Of a stretch of DNA of 60,012 bases, positions 8,958-18,852 are shown in pieces. Each line of letters opens with the position of its first letter. The stretch's first letter is position 1. The stretch lies in assembly GCF_001936625.1 (NCBI RefSeq), contig NZ_MSDU01000021.1, forward strand, positions 1 through 60,012, given 5' to 3'. This stretch comes from Domibacillus antri. Lineage in GTDB: Bacteria > Bacillota > Bacilli > Bacillales > Domibacillaceae. The notes beneath the pieces are model-generated. The model was not told the origin of the DNA. It searched no databases and saw nothing but the letters and a program-made list of their open reading frames with translations. The position numbers and the translations under genes are program-made.

Positions 8958-9090
8958 GAAGGCCGGATTCTGAACGATTCAGGCCGATTTATCGACAGGA
9001 CAGCCGGATTTTGCCTCATGAAGGCCGAATGGACGGGAATTCGGCCCAAACGCCAAGAAAACCGGCCCAAACTGCAAGAAATCCGGCCAT
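8958..9090 (+). repeat. Phased intergenic repeat island, units GGCCGRATT, orientation switches midway
   Basis: Seven short GC-rich cores lie in an otherwise plain spacer. Four read GGCCG/AGCCGG in forward orientation at about 8961, 8982, 9002 and 9023; three read CGGCC in reverse orientation at 9042, 9063 and 9084. Spacing is 19-21 bases throughout, about two helical turns. Bases between the cores are not conserved. It separates the binding-protein gene from the two permease genes and encodes no convincing protein. Confidence 0.8.
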
Positions 9091-9102
9091 AGAAACAAAA
9101 AA

Positions 9103-9131
9103 GGCTGTCTCCATAACTTTATGAGACAGCC
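9103..9131. terminator. Hairpin between binding protein and permeases, terminator or attenuator
   Basis: GGCTGTCTC (9103-9111) pairs with GAGACAGCC (9123-9131), and inner ATAA/TTAT extends the stem. It is preceded by six A, so the T-run favours the minus strand; on the plus strand it would be a weak attenuator. The core GGCTGTCTC matches the end of the insertion sequence beside gyrA, so it may be an IS-end scar. Confidence 0.55.
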
Positions 9132-9158
9132 CTTATTCCAGTAAAGGAAACAAAAGAT

Positions 9159-10172
9159 GTGATGATGAAAAAGACTTTACTTTCTATCCCATTCGTATAC
9201 AAACTCATTGCGGGAGTCCTTTTATTTGTGTGCATGTTTTTTTTCGCAATGGTTTTCGGAGCAGCTGATATCACGGTTAAAGAGGTATGGTCAGCCCTTA
9301 CATCTACTGCTTCCAGTGATACTATAACGATTATCCGTGAAATTCGTTTACCACGCGAAATAGCAGCCCTTTTTGTCGGTGCCGCTCTTGCCGTTTCCGG
9401 TGCCATTATGCAAGGAATGACAAGAAACCCGCTTGCCGATCCAGGACTGCTGGGATTATCTGCCGGTGCTAATGCGGCACTGGCCATTACCATTGCCTTC
9501 ATCCCCTCAGCAAATTACTTCACTACCATGGCCGCTTGTTTTATTGGAGCAGCAGCCGGCGCCATGATGGTTTTTGGTATAAGTGCAATAAAAAAAGGCG
9601 GCTTCTCCCCTCTCCGTATTGTATTGGCCGGAGCAGCGGTTTCCGCATTCCTATATGCAGCTGCCGAAGGGGTTGGTCTTTATTTTAAAATTTCAAAAGA
9701 TGTCTCGATGTGGACAGCAGGAGGAATGATTGGCACGACTTGGGGTCAGCTGCAAGTGATTGTTCCTTTTATCGCGACAGGTATATTCATTTCCTTTATA
9801 CTCTCAAGGCAGATCACTATTCTTAGTTTGAATGAAGAAGTTGCGGCCGGATTAGGCCAAAAGATTACACAAATCAAGGCCATTCTTTTTATCGTTACTA
9901 TCATCCTTGCTGGTGCATCCGTTGCCCTGGCTGGGAATATGGCTTTCATCGGCCTCATGATTCCACATATGGTTCGTGTCTTGGTTGGAACGGATTACCG
10001 TTATATTTTACCGATGTCCGCTATTACGGGTGCCACATTTATGCTGTTTGCCGATACACTTGGCCGAACCATCCATTCTCCATATGAAACCCCGGTAGCA
10101 GCCATTGTGGCAATGCTCGGGCTGCCTTTCTTCCTGATCATTGTACGAAAAGGAGGAAAAGCATTCTCATGA
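9159..10172 (+). CDS. Ferric-siderophore ABC transporter permease 1
   Basis: A FecCD-family integral membrane protein (337 residues) with about nine to ten hydrophobic helices. The signature RLPREIAALFVGAALAVSGAIMQGMTRNPLADP and the coupling segment around GLMIPHMVRVLVGTDYR are typical. It pairs with the next gene as the heterodimeric channel for the lipoprotein and ATPase encoded upstream. The start is one of GTG 9159, ATG 9162 or ATG 9165, after a weak AAAGGA. It lies 232 bases after the binding-protein gene, beyond the repeat island and hairpin, which may lower its expression relative to the lipoprotein. Confidence 0.92.
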   Translation: MMMKKTLLSIPFVYKLIAGVLLFVCMFFFAMVFGAADITVKEVWSALTSTASSDTITIIREIRLPREIAALFVGAALAVSGAIMQGMTRNPLADPGLLGLSAGANAALAITIAFIPSANYFTTMAACFIGAAAGAMMVFGISAIKKGGFSPLRIVLAGAAVSAFLYAAAEGVGLYFKISKDVSMWTAGGMIGTTWGQLQVIVPFIATGIFISFILSRQITILSLNEEVAAGLGQKITQIKAILFIVTIILAGASVALAGNMAFIGLMIPHMVRVLVGTDYRYILPMSAITGATFMLFADTLGRTIHSPYETPVAAIVAMLGLPFFLIIVRKGGKAFS

Positions 10173-11176
10173 TACATCCGGTTATCATTAAAAAACAGCG
10201 GATCATTTTAGGCATGTCACTCCTGCTCATTATGGTTACCATGATTATTGGAATGGGAACGGGGTACTCCTCTCTATCTTATGACAGGCTGATCCCGGCT
10301 CTTTTCGGTCAAGGTACGTTTAAAGAGGAATTTGTTTTGTTTTCTGTCCGATTGCCGCGAATGATTATTACACTGTTAGCAGGCATGGCACTTGCTTTAT
10401 CCGGAGCTATTTTACAAGGAATCACACGTAATGATCTAGCTGATCCCGGAATTATCGGGATTAACTCCGGTGCAGGCGTGGCCATTGTGGTTTTCTTTTT
10501 ATTTTTCCCGATTGAAGCAGGATCATTTGTTTATATGCTTCCGCTAGTTGCTTTTGGCGGTGCGGTTATAACGGCCGGCTTCATTTATTTTTTATCCTAT
10601 ACCAAAAATGCAGGCCTGCAGCCGGTAAATTTAGTGCTGATCGGGATCGGATTCTCTATGGCCCTTTCCGGCACCATGATTGTCCTTATTTCATCTGCCG
10701 AGCGCACAAAAGTCGACTTCATTGCAAAGTGGCTATCAGGAAATATATGGGGCACTGATTGGCCTTTTATTTGGGCAATCCTTCCTTGGTTAGTGATTCT
10801 AATCCCATTTACTTTGTATAAAGCCAATCGGCTGAATCTCTTAGCATTAAGCGAATCCATAGCCATTGGTGCAGGAGTTTCCATTGAAAAAGAACGGATG
10901 ATATTGCTTTTAACAGCTGTTGCACTGGCGGCTTCTGCTGTTTCTGTAACAGGAGGAATTACCTTTATCGGACTGATGGCCCCGCATATGGCCAAAGCTT
11001 TGGTTGGACCCAGAAATCAATTATTTATCCCCATTGCCATCCTATTGGGCGGCTGGCTGTTATTATTTGCAGACACTATAGGGCGCAATATCCTTGAACC
11101 GAGCGGGATTCCAGCAGGTATTATGGCCGCGCTAATCGGCGCACCGTACTTTGTATATTTATTGTGGAAAAAATAA
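10169..11176 (+). CDS. Ferric-siderophore ABC transporter permease 2
   Basis: The second FecCD-type permease (335 residues), overlapping the first by the four bases ATGA, so translation is coupled. Seen directly: RLPRMIITLLAGMALALSGAILQGITRNDLADPGIIG, the cytoplasmic ATPase-coupling segment GLMAPHMAKALVG, and regular hydrophobic helices. It ends the Fur-regulated operon, 27 bases before a strong terminator. No ferric-siderophore reductase or biosynthesis gene is adjacent, so the system probably takes up exogenous siderophores or ones made elsewhere in the genome. Confidence 0.92.
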   Translation: MIHPVIIKKQRIILGMSLLLIMVTMIIGMGTGYSSLSYDRLIPALFGQGTFKEEFVLFSVRLPRMIITLLAGMALALSGAILQGITRNDLADPGIIGINSGAGVAIVVFFLFFPIEAGSFVYMLPLVAFGGAVITAGFIYFLSYTKNAGLQPVNLVLIGIGFSMALSGTMIVLISSAERTKVDFIAKWLSGNIWGTDWPFIWAILPWLVILIPFTLYKANRLNLLALSESIAIGAGVSIEKERMILLLTAVALAASAVSVTGGITFIGLMAPHMAKALVGPRNQLFIPIAILLGGWLLLFADTIGRNILEPSGIPAGIMAALIGAPYFVYLLWKK

Positions 11177-11203
11177 GAACGATAAGAGTCTCTGCCCATA
11201 TAG

Positions 11204-11245
11204 AAAAAATCCCTTGATCTCAGGAATATGCTCAAGGGATTTTTT
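11204..11245. terminator. Bidirectional terminator between the iron operon and htpG
   Basis: AAAAAATCCCTTGA and its exact complement form a 14-bp stem with a 14-base loop. T-runs appear on both strands, so it can stop the plus-strand transporter transcript and the minus-strand htpG transcript. Confidence 0.9.
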
Positions 11246-11333
11246 GGTGATTATATGGACTGCATCGTAAACTGACGCAAAAGTCAGTAAAAACGGATAT
11301 TCGAGAACAATGCCTCCATCCTCAAATTTACAG

Positions 11334-13211
11334 TTATATCATCACTTTGCACATATCGTTAGTAAATTCAACCGGATCTTCAATCGGCAATCCTTCAATT
11401 AACAGTGCCTGGTTGTATAATAAATTCGTATAGAGATCTAATTTTTCTTTATCTTTTTCGAAAGCATTTGTTAACGATTTAAACACACCATGATTTGTAT
11501 TAATTTCCAGCACTTTATCCGCTTTGACATTTTGACTGTCAGGCATGGCATTCAGGATTTTTTCCATTTCGATCGTTAAGTCCCCATCAGACGACAAGCA
11601 TACCGGATGTGTCTTCAACCGTTTTGACACTTTGACATCCTTTACTTTGTCTGACAAGACGTTTTTCATATAGTCGAAAAGCTCTTTATGTTCGTTTTCT
11701 GTTGATTCCGCCTTCTCTTTTTCATCCGTTTCAATGCCTAAATCCCCGCTTGATACGGATTTGAATTCCTTCTCTTTGTATGTCATTAACATTCGGATGG
11801 CAAACTCATCGATATCATCTGTGAAATATAAAATTTCATAGCCTTTTTCCGCAACCAATTCCGTCTGCGGCAGTCTTTCAATTCTTTCATGTGATTCACC
11901 GGAAGCATAATAAATATACTTTTGATCTTTAGGCATTCTTGATATATATTCATCCAGCGTGACCATCTTTTTCTCTTTTGAAGAATAAAACATCAGCAAG
12001 TCCTGCAATTCCTCTTTATGGGCGCCGAAGTCACTGTAAACCCCGTATTTCAGCTGTCTGCCAAACGTGTTAAAAAATTCAGCGTATTGATCCCGGTCAT
12101 TTTTCAATAAGCTTTGCAATTCACTTTTTATTTTTTTGCTGATGTTTTTTGCAATCAGCTTTAGCTGCCGGTCATGCTGCAGCATCTCTCTTGATATATT
12201 GAGGGACAAATCCTCAGAATCGACCATTCCTTTGACAAAGCTAAAATGATCCGGCAGCAAGTCGCCGCATTTGTCCATGATCAGCACGCCGTTGGAATAA
12301 AGCTCTAACCCTTTTTCATATTCCTTTGTATAGTAGTCAAAAGGGATGTTTTCCGGGATATATAAAATGGCATTATATCTGATCGTTCCATCGACATTAA
12401 TATGAAGATGTTTAATTGGCTTATCAAATCCGTAATGTTTTTCCGCATAAAATTTTTCGTAATCTTCAACAGTAAGCTCTTTTTTGTTTTTTCTCCAGAT
12501 CGGAACCATGCTATTGATGACCTGTTCTTCCGTATAATTCTCGTATTCGTTTTCGCTGCCTTCTTTCAGTCTTCTTCCGGTCACGTCCATTTTAATCGGA
12601 TAGCGGATAAAGTCAGAGTGTTTTTTGATGATCGCCTTTAACCGGTACTCCTCGAGAAATTCATCATAATTTTCATCTTCGGTGTTCTCTTTTATTTTGA
12701 GCATAATCTCCGTACCTGTTGCATCTTTTTCACACGGCTCAATCATATACCCATCGGCACCTTCCGATTCCCATTTATATGCTTCATTATGTCCGAGCGC
12801 CTTGCTGATCACCGTTACATGATCCGCAGCCATAAAGGCGGAATAAAAACCGACCCCGAATTGCCCGATGATTTCATGCCCGTCTTTCAATTCGTTTTCA
12901 TTTTTAAACGCTAAAGAACCGCTCTTCGCAATGACCCCAAGATTATTTTCCAGCTCTTCTTTCGTCATTCCAATCCCTGTATCCGAGATTTTTAATATCC
13001 GATTTTCTTTGTCTGCGGCCACTTTGATATAGTATTGATCTTTGTCAAAACGTAACGATTCATCCGTTAATGCTTTGTAATATATTTTATCGATCGCATC
13101 GCTGGCATTAGAAATTAACTCTCTTAAAAAGATTTCCCGCTGCGAATAAATGGAGTTGATCATCATATGTAACAGCCTTTTGGATTCTGCTTTAAATTGC
13201 TTTTTTTCCAT
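11334..13211 (-). CDS. htpG: Hsp90-family chaperone HtpG
   Basis: A cytoplasmic ATP-dependent chaperone of 625 residues, the normal bacterial Hsp90 length. The GHKL ATPase motifs are present: [19 protein letters not shown] and [12 protein letters not shown] near the N-terminus. The middle domain contains the conserved Arg in LNISREMLQ, and the C-terminal dimerisation domain ends in MCKVMI. It is monocistronic. A perfect CIRCE operator lies 73 bases before the ATG, just after a sigma-A promoter, so repression by HrcA is expected. In Bacillus subtilis htpG is not under HrcA, which makes this arrangement different from the model species. Confidence 0.97.
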   Translation of the reverse strand: MEKKQFKAESKRLLHMMINSIYSQREIFLRELISNASDAIDKIYYKALTDESLRFDKDQYYIKVAADKENRILKISDTGIGMTKEELENNLGVIAKSGSLAFKNENELKDGHEIIGQFGVGFYSAFMAADHVTVISKALGHNEAYKWESEGADGYMIEPCEKDATGTEIMLKIKENTEDENYDEFLEEYRLKAIIKKHSDFIRYPIKMDVTGRRLKEGSENEYENYTEEQVINSMVPIWRKNKKELTVEDYEKFYAEKHYGFDKPIKHLHINVDGTIRYNAILYIPENIPFDYYTKEYEKGLELYSNGVLIMDKCGDLLPDHFSFVKGMVDSEDLSLNISREMLQHDRQLKLIAKNISKKIKSELQSLLKNDRDQYAEFFNTFGRQLKYGVYSDFGAHKEELQDLLMFYSSKEKKMVTLDEYISRMPKDQKYIYYASGESHERIERLPQTELVAEKGYEILYFTDDIDEFAIRMLMTYKEKEFKSVSSGDLGIETDEKEKAESTENEHKELFDYMKNVLSDKVKDVKVSKRLKTHPVCLSSDGDLTIEMEKILNAMPDSQNVKADKVLEINTNHGVFKSLTNAFEKDKEKLDLYTNLLYNQALLIEGLPIEDPVEFTNDMCKVMI

Positions 13212-13283
13212 AAAAAATTCCCCTTTCGGTTATAGAAATGGATTTGAGAATTAAAATGAATTGAACGCGACAAGCCTACATGG

Positions 13284-13310
13284 TTAGCACTCTAATCAAT
13301 AGAGTGCTAA
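13284..13310 (-). promoter_or_regulatory. CIRCE operator (HrcA site) of htpG
   Basis: TTAGCACTC, nine bases, GAGTGCTAA: a perfect match to the CIRCE consensus. It lies immediately downstream of the -10 box and upstream of the htpG start codon, the usual place for HrcA repression. Confidence 0.95.
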
Positions 13311-13318
13311 CCACTATT

Positions 13319-13347
13319 TAAATAACATACACGGCGGTTTGTGTCAA
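13319..13347 (-). promoter_or_regulatory. Sigma-A promoter of htpG
   Basis: The minus strand reads TTGACA, 17 bases, TATTTA, with CIRCE starting eight bases further on. Confidence 0.85.
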
Positions 13348-13444
13348 TATGGGCGTTTTCATGATTTTATTTTATTTGCAGGCTGCTTTATTATGTATTG
13401 AGTTTCATCAATAAAATGAGGAAGCTGATTACTCAGAAAAAAAA

Positions 13445-13490
13445 CCTTATCCACCATTGAATAAGGATTTCCATAAACTATAAAATGGTG
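13445..13490 (+). promoter_or_regulatory. Overlapping alternative hairpins in the glycosyltransferase upstream region
   Basis: CCTTAT (13445) can pair with ATAAGG (13461), or the bases between them (CACCATT, 13452) can pair with AATGGTG (13484). The two structures exclude each other. No T-run follows, so a switch is only a possibility. The region 13371-13710 has no gene I can support. Confidence 0.25.
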
Positions 13491-13642
13491 ATCCCCACTT
13501 GACTTGTCATCTTATAGGAGAACTTTGTAAAAAAATCTCAGACAACTTAGGAACTAGTTAGCGCACCCGCATCTTTTAGTTCTATCTTTCGTTTGAATTA
13601 ATACATTTAGCATATCAAGCTGTTTATCTTGATTGTCCTGTT

Positions 13643-13704
13643 TAGGTTCTTTTATCGGCTGAGGGAGTGATAAAAGCGGTTTCTTCCGAGTATAAACGAA
13701 CCTG
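13643..13704 (+). promoter_or_regulatory. Possible three-way-junction RNA leader before the glycosyltransferase gene
   Basis: AGGTTC (13644-13649) pairs with GAACCT (13698-13703). Inside are TTTTATC/GATAAAA (13650-13656 with 13669-13675) and a short CGG/CCG helix (13677-13688). The fold would end seven bases before the first possible start codon. It matches no riboswitch class I know. Confidence 0.3.
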
Positions 13705-13710
13705 CAGCGA

Positions 13711-15282
13711 ATGTTGGATCAGCACTCTATTGAAACAATCTATGTTAACTGGAGGATAAGGAATGAAGTAACCAGCATTCTGAATATTCCTAATGATTCA
13801 ACAGTATCAAAAGTTAGGAATACGTATATGAAGCCAAGAATTGTTGCATTTATTCCCGCCCATAATGAAGAGAAATCAATCCGTGACTGTTTAGCTGGAT
13901 TAGGAGATCAATCCTTGCCAAAAGACGTCGAGCTTGATGTTATTGTGGTTGCTGATAACTGTACAGACCGGACGGAAGAGATAGCATTAGAGGCAGGAAA
14001 AGAATTCAACCTAAGATTGAAAGTGCTCACCACAAAAAAGAATAAACAGCGAAAAGTAGGGGCTTTAAACACAGCTTGGAAAAGTATTTATGGCGATCCG
14101 CTGGACTTATACAATAAAAATTTAACCATATTTGAGGAGTATTACAAAGATTCAGTCAAGGCAATACTTGGTATGGATGCAGACAGCCGGCTTGCACCAG
14201 ATGCATTATTTCAATTGTGGGAAGGACTCATGAGCTCGCGAAATATTGGGGGCGTAATGGCGAAGTACACCATGAGGATGCCAAAAAAGAAAAGTCTTAT
14301 TTCGAAAGATGATGTTCATTACGAAGAAAAGATTGCAACCGGTGAATATGGGGGTCCCGTTGCACGCTGGTGGACACATCAGCAAAAGCAAGATATGGCA
14401 AGCTGGCTGCTGGATCTTCAGAACAGCGGCGGGAGTACATATGTGCTTGGCAGGCAAGCGACATTGTTTCGGCCAGAAGCATTACAAAGTGTGATAGATG
14501 AAAATAAATTAGACGGACCTTGGCAGGATGAAAGTGACGTAGAGGATATGCTGTTAACTTGGCAAATCCAGAAAAAGTGGAAAACACTCATCAGTCCCAC
14601 CGCTCGTTGTTTTGTTGACGCTATGAGAACATACCACACCTTCCGGCAGCAGCGAAACAAATGGCAATCAGGAACGGTTGAATTGCTGACAAATAGCAAT
14701 ATTGGCGTGAAGTCAAAACATAGAGGGAAAATTTGGCGTTCTCAAATAAAAACACTTACCGATTTTACGATACGCGTATTATTCCTTTTACTTCTAGCTT
14801 TAGCTGTAGCTACAGACCAGTTTTATTGGTCCTGGATATGGCTTATACCTGTTGCTCTCGCATCTATATTAAATACGATCCTCGCCTTAAAAACGCCCAT
14901 GCACAGGCCAATAGATGTCATTTTAGCTGCATTGCTCATCAGTCCTGAAATCTATTTATGGGTTAATTTAATTACCTTTGCCAATGTATGGCTAGGAAAA
15001 TTATCCGCTAACAAAAAAGACGGGTGGACAACCCAGTATAACGCAGAGAGGGGCAACACACGAAGCAAACTGGCTGAAGGGGGCATGGCGATTATCCTTT
15101 TAATAGCATTAGGAACGTACAGCTGCATTGACCAGAGAAGTTTTTTAACGAGTGAAACGGTACAGACGGCCGTAAAGCCTTATTTAGAAACGGGCTGGGT
15201 AGTACTCACTTACTTAACCATTTACACATCTTTCGGAATGTTATTGCAAATATGGAGGTTAAGGGGCAGACATACAGCTTAA
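13711..15282 (+). CDS. Processive family 2 glycosyltransferase, membrane bound
   Basis: A GT2 enzyme of the cellulose/poly-GlcNAc synthase type (up to 523 residues). The catalytic domain shows FIPAHNEEKSIRDCL, ADNCTDRT, the DxD-like MDADSRL near residue 154, DESDVEDML near 277, and the processive-type QRNKW near 315. At least four hydrophobic helices follow (about 350-390, 405-435, 450-465, 490-510). Usual relatives begin with a membrane helix; here the 39 residues before MKPRIVAFIPAHNEE have no ribosome site or hydrophobicity, so translation may start at ATG 13828 after GTTAGGA, or the N-terminus may be decayed. It is followed by a broken galU, which suggests a polysaccharide unit. Product unknown. 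Confidence 0.8.
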   Translation: MLDQHSIETIYVNWRIRNEVTSILNIPNDSTVSKVRNTYMKPRIVAFIPAHNEEKSIRDCLAGLGDQSLPKDVELDVIVVADNCTDRTEEIALEAGKEFNLRLKVLTTKKNKQRKVGALNTAWKSIYGDPLDLYNKNLTIFEEYYKDSVKAILGMDADSRLAPDALFQLWEGLMSSRNIGGVMAKYTMRMPKKKSLISKDDVHYEEKIATGEYGGPVARWWTHQQKQDMASWLLDLQNSGGSTYVLGRQATLFRPEALQSVIDENKLDGPWQDESDVEDMLLTWQIQKKWKTLISPTARCFVDAMRTYHTFRQQRNKWQSGTVELLTNSNIGVKSKHRGKIWRSQIKTLTDFTIRVLFLLLLALAVATDQFYWSWIWLIPVALASILNTILALKTPMHRPIDVILAALLISPEIYLWVNLITFANVWLGKLSANKKDGWTTQYNAERGNTRSKLAEGGMAIILLIALGTYSCIDQRSFLTSETVQTAVKPYLETGWVVLTYLTIYTSFGMLLQIWRLRGRHTA

Positions 15283-15300
15283 AATGCTTTTCATGACTAA

Positions 15301-16228
<928 letters not shown>

Positions 16229-16304
16229 TATAACCCATCAAGAAAGCTGAAATGAAGATAGGACACCTGAAAACATCACATTTTGGTTCCTCTAAAAAGT
16301 TCGT

Positions 16305-16490
16305 TTATTTATGGTACTGTTCACCGTGGTAATTTAAGAAGCAAAAAAAATGAGCATTGGGCATCTTTTCCCAATGCTTTGTTCCTTTATAAACCCTATA
16401 GCAGCACTGAAAAAGCCACCATTTTGCAGCAGCGGCTTTCAGCGGAATCATTGCCTTTTCAATCTCTTCATCATAGAAACGATTGTCCAT
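16305..16490 (-). pseudogene. Possible short gene remnant downstream of mqo
   Basis: A reading frame of 61 codons beginning MDNRFYDEEIEKAMIPLKAAAAKWW. It has no ribosome site, and a strong terminator hairpin lies inside its second half, so a full-length product is unlikely. The first 35 residues have a plausible protein composition. I do not recognise the family. The whole interval 16229-16549 holds nothing else beyond the hairpin at 16343-16378. Confidence 0.2.
16343..16378 (-). terminator. Terminator downstream of mqo
   Basis: AGCATTGGG and CCCAATGCT form a perfect 9-bp stem with an 8-base loop. On the minus strand it is followed by a run of eight T after CA. It lies about 170 bases past the mqo stop. 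Confidence 0.75.
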
Positions 16491-16549
16491 TCATGATAAA
16501 TGCTGCTTAAACGTTTTCATTTAATACCTTTGTTTCTGCATCCAAAGAA

Positions 16550-18052
16550 TTAACTAAAAACCTGTTTTTTTTCGCTTAGACCAAGCGTCTGCGCTGTTGA
16601 AGTATGAATTTCGTGCAGAAGCTCTGGGTTTTCCATTAGTGACACGCCATAAGAAGGAATCATTTCTTTAATTTTCGGTTCCCACTCTTTTATCTGTTCA
16701 GGGAAGCATTTTGTCAATACTTCAAGCATAACGTGAACGGCGGTGGAAGCGCCCGGAGAAGCGCCGAGCAATGCGGCGATCGAACCATCAGCGGCACTTA
16801 CCACTTCCGTACCAAATTGAAGCGTTCCTTTGCCGCCAGCTTCCGTATCTTTGATCACTTGCACACGCTGGCCCGCTACGACAAAATCCCAATCCTCGCT
16901 TTTGGCGTTCGGGATAAACTCGCGCAGCTCTTCCATGTGCTGTTCTTTTGATAGCATCACTTGACGGACCAGGTAGTTTGTCAACGGCATATTTTTAGCC
17001 CCTGCCGACAGCATGGTTAAGAGGTTATCCGGTTTTACGGACGTGACTAGATCAAGCATTGACCCGGTTTTCAAAAACTTTGGCGAGAAGCCGGCAAACG
17101 GTCCAAACAGCAGCGATTTTTTATTATCGATAAATCGTGTATCAAGATGCGGAACAGACATTGGCGGCGCACCGACCTTCGCTTTGCCGTATACTTTTGC
17201 ATGATGCTGCGCGACAACATCCGGATTTTTGCACACCATAAAAATTCCGCTTACCGGGAATCCTCCAATATGTTTTCCTTCAGGAATACCGGATTTTTGC
17301 AGTAAATGCAGGCTTCCTCCCCCGCCCCCGATAAAGACGAATTTTGCAGTATGGCGTTCGACCGTACCGCTATCGAGATTCCGCACTTTCAATTCCCACA
17401 AGCCATCGCTGGTACGTTTAATGTCATGAACACGATGTTTGTAGTTTATATCGACATTTTTACTCTCTAAGTGGTCAAACAACATGCGCGTTAAAGCGCC
17501 AAAGTTGACGTCCGTTCCAGAGTCGATTTTTGTTGCCGCTATCGGTTCATTCGATGTGCGGTCTTGCATAATAAGCGGAATCCATTCCATCAGTTTTTCC
17601 GGATCATCGGAAAATTCCATCCCTTGGAATAGGGGATTGTTTGAAAGCGCTTCAAAACGTTTCTTTAAAAACGTTACATTTTGTTCCCCTTGTACTAAAC
17701 TCATATGAGGCAATGGCATAATAAAGTCATGTGGATTATGTATCAGCTTGCTTTTTACAAGATAAGACCAAAACTGCATGGAAACCTGAAACTGTTCATT
17801 AATGTTGATCGCTTTACTAATATCGACAGATCCATCCGGTTTTTCGGCCGTGTAGTTAAGCTCGCACAGTGCCGCATGCCCCGTTCCCGCGTTATTCCAT
17901 TCGTTAGAGCTTTCCTCTCCTGCTTTTGAGAGCTTTTCAAATACTGTCATTTTCCAGTCCGGTACTAATTCTTTCAGAAGTGTCCCCAAAGTCGCACTCA
18001 TGATGCCTGCGCCAATTAAGATAACGTCTGTTTTCGTTTCTCTATTGCTCAT
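16550..18052 (-). CDS. mqo: Malate:quinone oxidoreductase
   Basis: A peripheral membrane FAD enzyme of 500 residues that oxidises malate to oxaloacetate and passes electrons to quinone, bypassing NAD-dependent malate dehydrogenase. The FAD-binding motif is [18 protein letters not shown] near the N-terminus, followed by the Mqo-specific [21 protein letters not shown] and the late FAD contact [17 protein letters not shown] place the start at ATG 18052 after GGAGGGTAAAA; a longer frame upstream runs through the structured leader and is rejected. Single-gene transcript with its own promoter, leader and terminator. Confidence 0.95.
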   Translation of the reverse strand: MSNRETKTDVILIGAGIMSATLGTLLKELVPDWKMTVFEKLSKAGEESSNEWNNAGTGHAALCELNYTAEKPDGSVDISKAININEQFQVSMQFWSYLVKSKLIHNPHDFIMPLPHMSLVQGEQNVTFLKKRFEALSNNPLFQGMEFSDDPEKLMEWIPLIMQDRTSNEPIAATKIDSGTDVNFGALTRMLFDHLESKNVDINYKHRVHDIKRTSDGLWELKVRNLDSGTVERHTAKFVFIGGGGGSLHLLQKSGIPEGKHIGGFPVSGIFMVCKNPDVVAQHHAKVYGKAKVGAPPMSVPHLDTRFIDNKKSLLFGPFAGFSPKFLKTGSMLDLVTSVKPDNLLTMLSAGAKNMPLTNYLVRQVMLSKEQHMEELREFIPNAKSEDWDFVVAGQRVQVIKDTEAGGKGTLQFGTEVVSAADGSIAALLGASPGASTAVHVMLEVLTKCFPEQIKEWEPKIKEMIPSYGVSLMENPELLHEIHTSTAQTLGLSEKKQVFS

Positions 18053-18086
18053 TTTTACCCTCCTTATCCCCCTAAAATTCGCAGAA

Positions 18087-18135
18087 AGGATGCAGGCGCT
18101 CCTGCTTAGCGTCACACCAAGCCAAGGCGCATCCT
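18087..18135 (-). promoter_or_regulatory. Structured 5' leader of mqo
   Basis: The arms AGGATGC/GCATCCT enclose nested pairings (CCT with AGG and GCTT with AAGC around a GGTGTGACGCT loop, and AGG-AGCG-CCT). It lies between the promoter and the ribosome site. No T-run follows, so any control would be by RNA stability or translation. Family not recognised. Confidence 0.35.
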
Positions 18136-18164
18136 AGTCACACACCTTTTCTGTCTCAATTATA

Positions 18165-18170
18165 ATTATA
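18165..18170 (-). promoter_or_regulatory. Extended -10 promoter of mqo
   Basis: The minus strand reads TATGGTATAAT, a perfect extended -10. No good -35 is visible at 17 bases, as is usual for extended -10 promoters. Confidence 0.55.
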
Positions 18171-18336
18171 CCATACTGCATTACAATGATTTATAGATGA
18201 AACTATCTCCTATTATATGATAATTATGAGTTATTTGAAAGGTGGTGAAAAAAGAGATGGGTAACTCTCGTCTAAAAGAGACCTCACGTTCAACCTTTCT
18301 TTTCCCCTCAGTTTGAACTATTCGGTAAGCTAACCT

Positions 18337-18816
18337 TTATTTGTGATACGGTTCACCCCGATTAATCCGAAAACTCCGATACACCTGCTCCACCAGAATC
18401 AGCCGCATGAGCTGGTGCGGGAAGGTCATGTTGGAAAAGGAGAGCTTTTCATCTGCGCGCTTCAGGACGGCATCACTTAATCCGAGCGATCCGCCGATGA
18501 TGAAGGCGAGTTTGCTTTTGCCGTATGTGGCGAGTTTATCGAGGTCGGCTGCCATTTGCTCGGAGGATTTCATTTTTCCGTTAATGGCGAGGGCGATCAC
18601 GTATGTATCTTGTCCGACTTTTGCTAGGATTCGTTTTCCCTCTTTTTCTTTGACTTGGATCATTTCGGCGTCGCTTAGGACTTCCGGGGCTTTTTCGTCG
18701 GGTACTTCGATGATGTCGATTTTTGCGTATGCCGACAGACGTTTGACATATTCATCAATGCCTTGTTTTAAGTACTTTTCCTTTAACTTACCCACTGTTA
18801 TAATAGAGATATTCAC
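18337..18816 (-). CDS. rlmH: 23S rRNA pseudouridine-1915 N3-methyltransferase
   Basis: A SPOUT-class methyltransferase of 159 residues, exactly the family size when the GTG at 18816 is taken as start ([17 protein letters not shown]). The trefoil-knot SAM site is [15 protein letters not shown] near residues 102-112 and the C-terminal [24 protein letters not shown] is diagnostic. It modifies pseudouridine 1915 in helix 69 of 23S rRNA on the assembled ribosome. It follows htrC and the CxxH/CxxC gene in the usual Bacillus order, but a strong hairpin at 18982-19020 separates it from them. Confidence 0.96.
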   Translation of the reverse strand: MNISIITVGKLKEKYLKQGIDEYVKRLSAYAKIDIIEVPDEKAPEVLSDAEMIQVKEKEGKRILAKVGQDTYVIALAINGKMKSSEQMAADLDKLATYGKSKLAFIIGGSLGLSDAVLKRADEKLSFSNMTFPHQLMRLILVEQVYRSFRINRGEPYHK

Positions 18817-18852
18817 AATTCGACCCCACTTTACAAACATTTTATAAACAAG

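Noticed and set aside
8958-9090. CRISPR array
   Set aside because: Repeat cores are under 12 bases, spacing is about 21 bases, orientation flips, and no cas genes are present.
8936-9124. A 62-codon open frame across the repeat island
   Set aside because: It has no proper family, is made of repeat units that reverse orientation, and ends in the hairpin; it is a by-product of the repeat.
13655-13714. TPP riboswitch (CTGAG ... GAACCTG) before the glycosyltransferase gene
   Set aside because: The conserved ACCC and GGATAATGCCAGCG-type segments are missing and the gene is not thiamine related; the resemblance is partial.
18257-18316. A 19-codon frame with an AAAGGTGGTGA ribosome site between mqo and rlmH
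   Set aside because: Short, no recognisable composition, no clear promoter; possible but unsupported.
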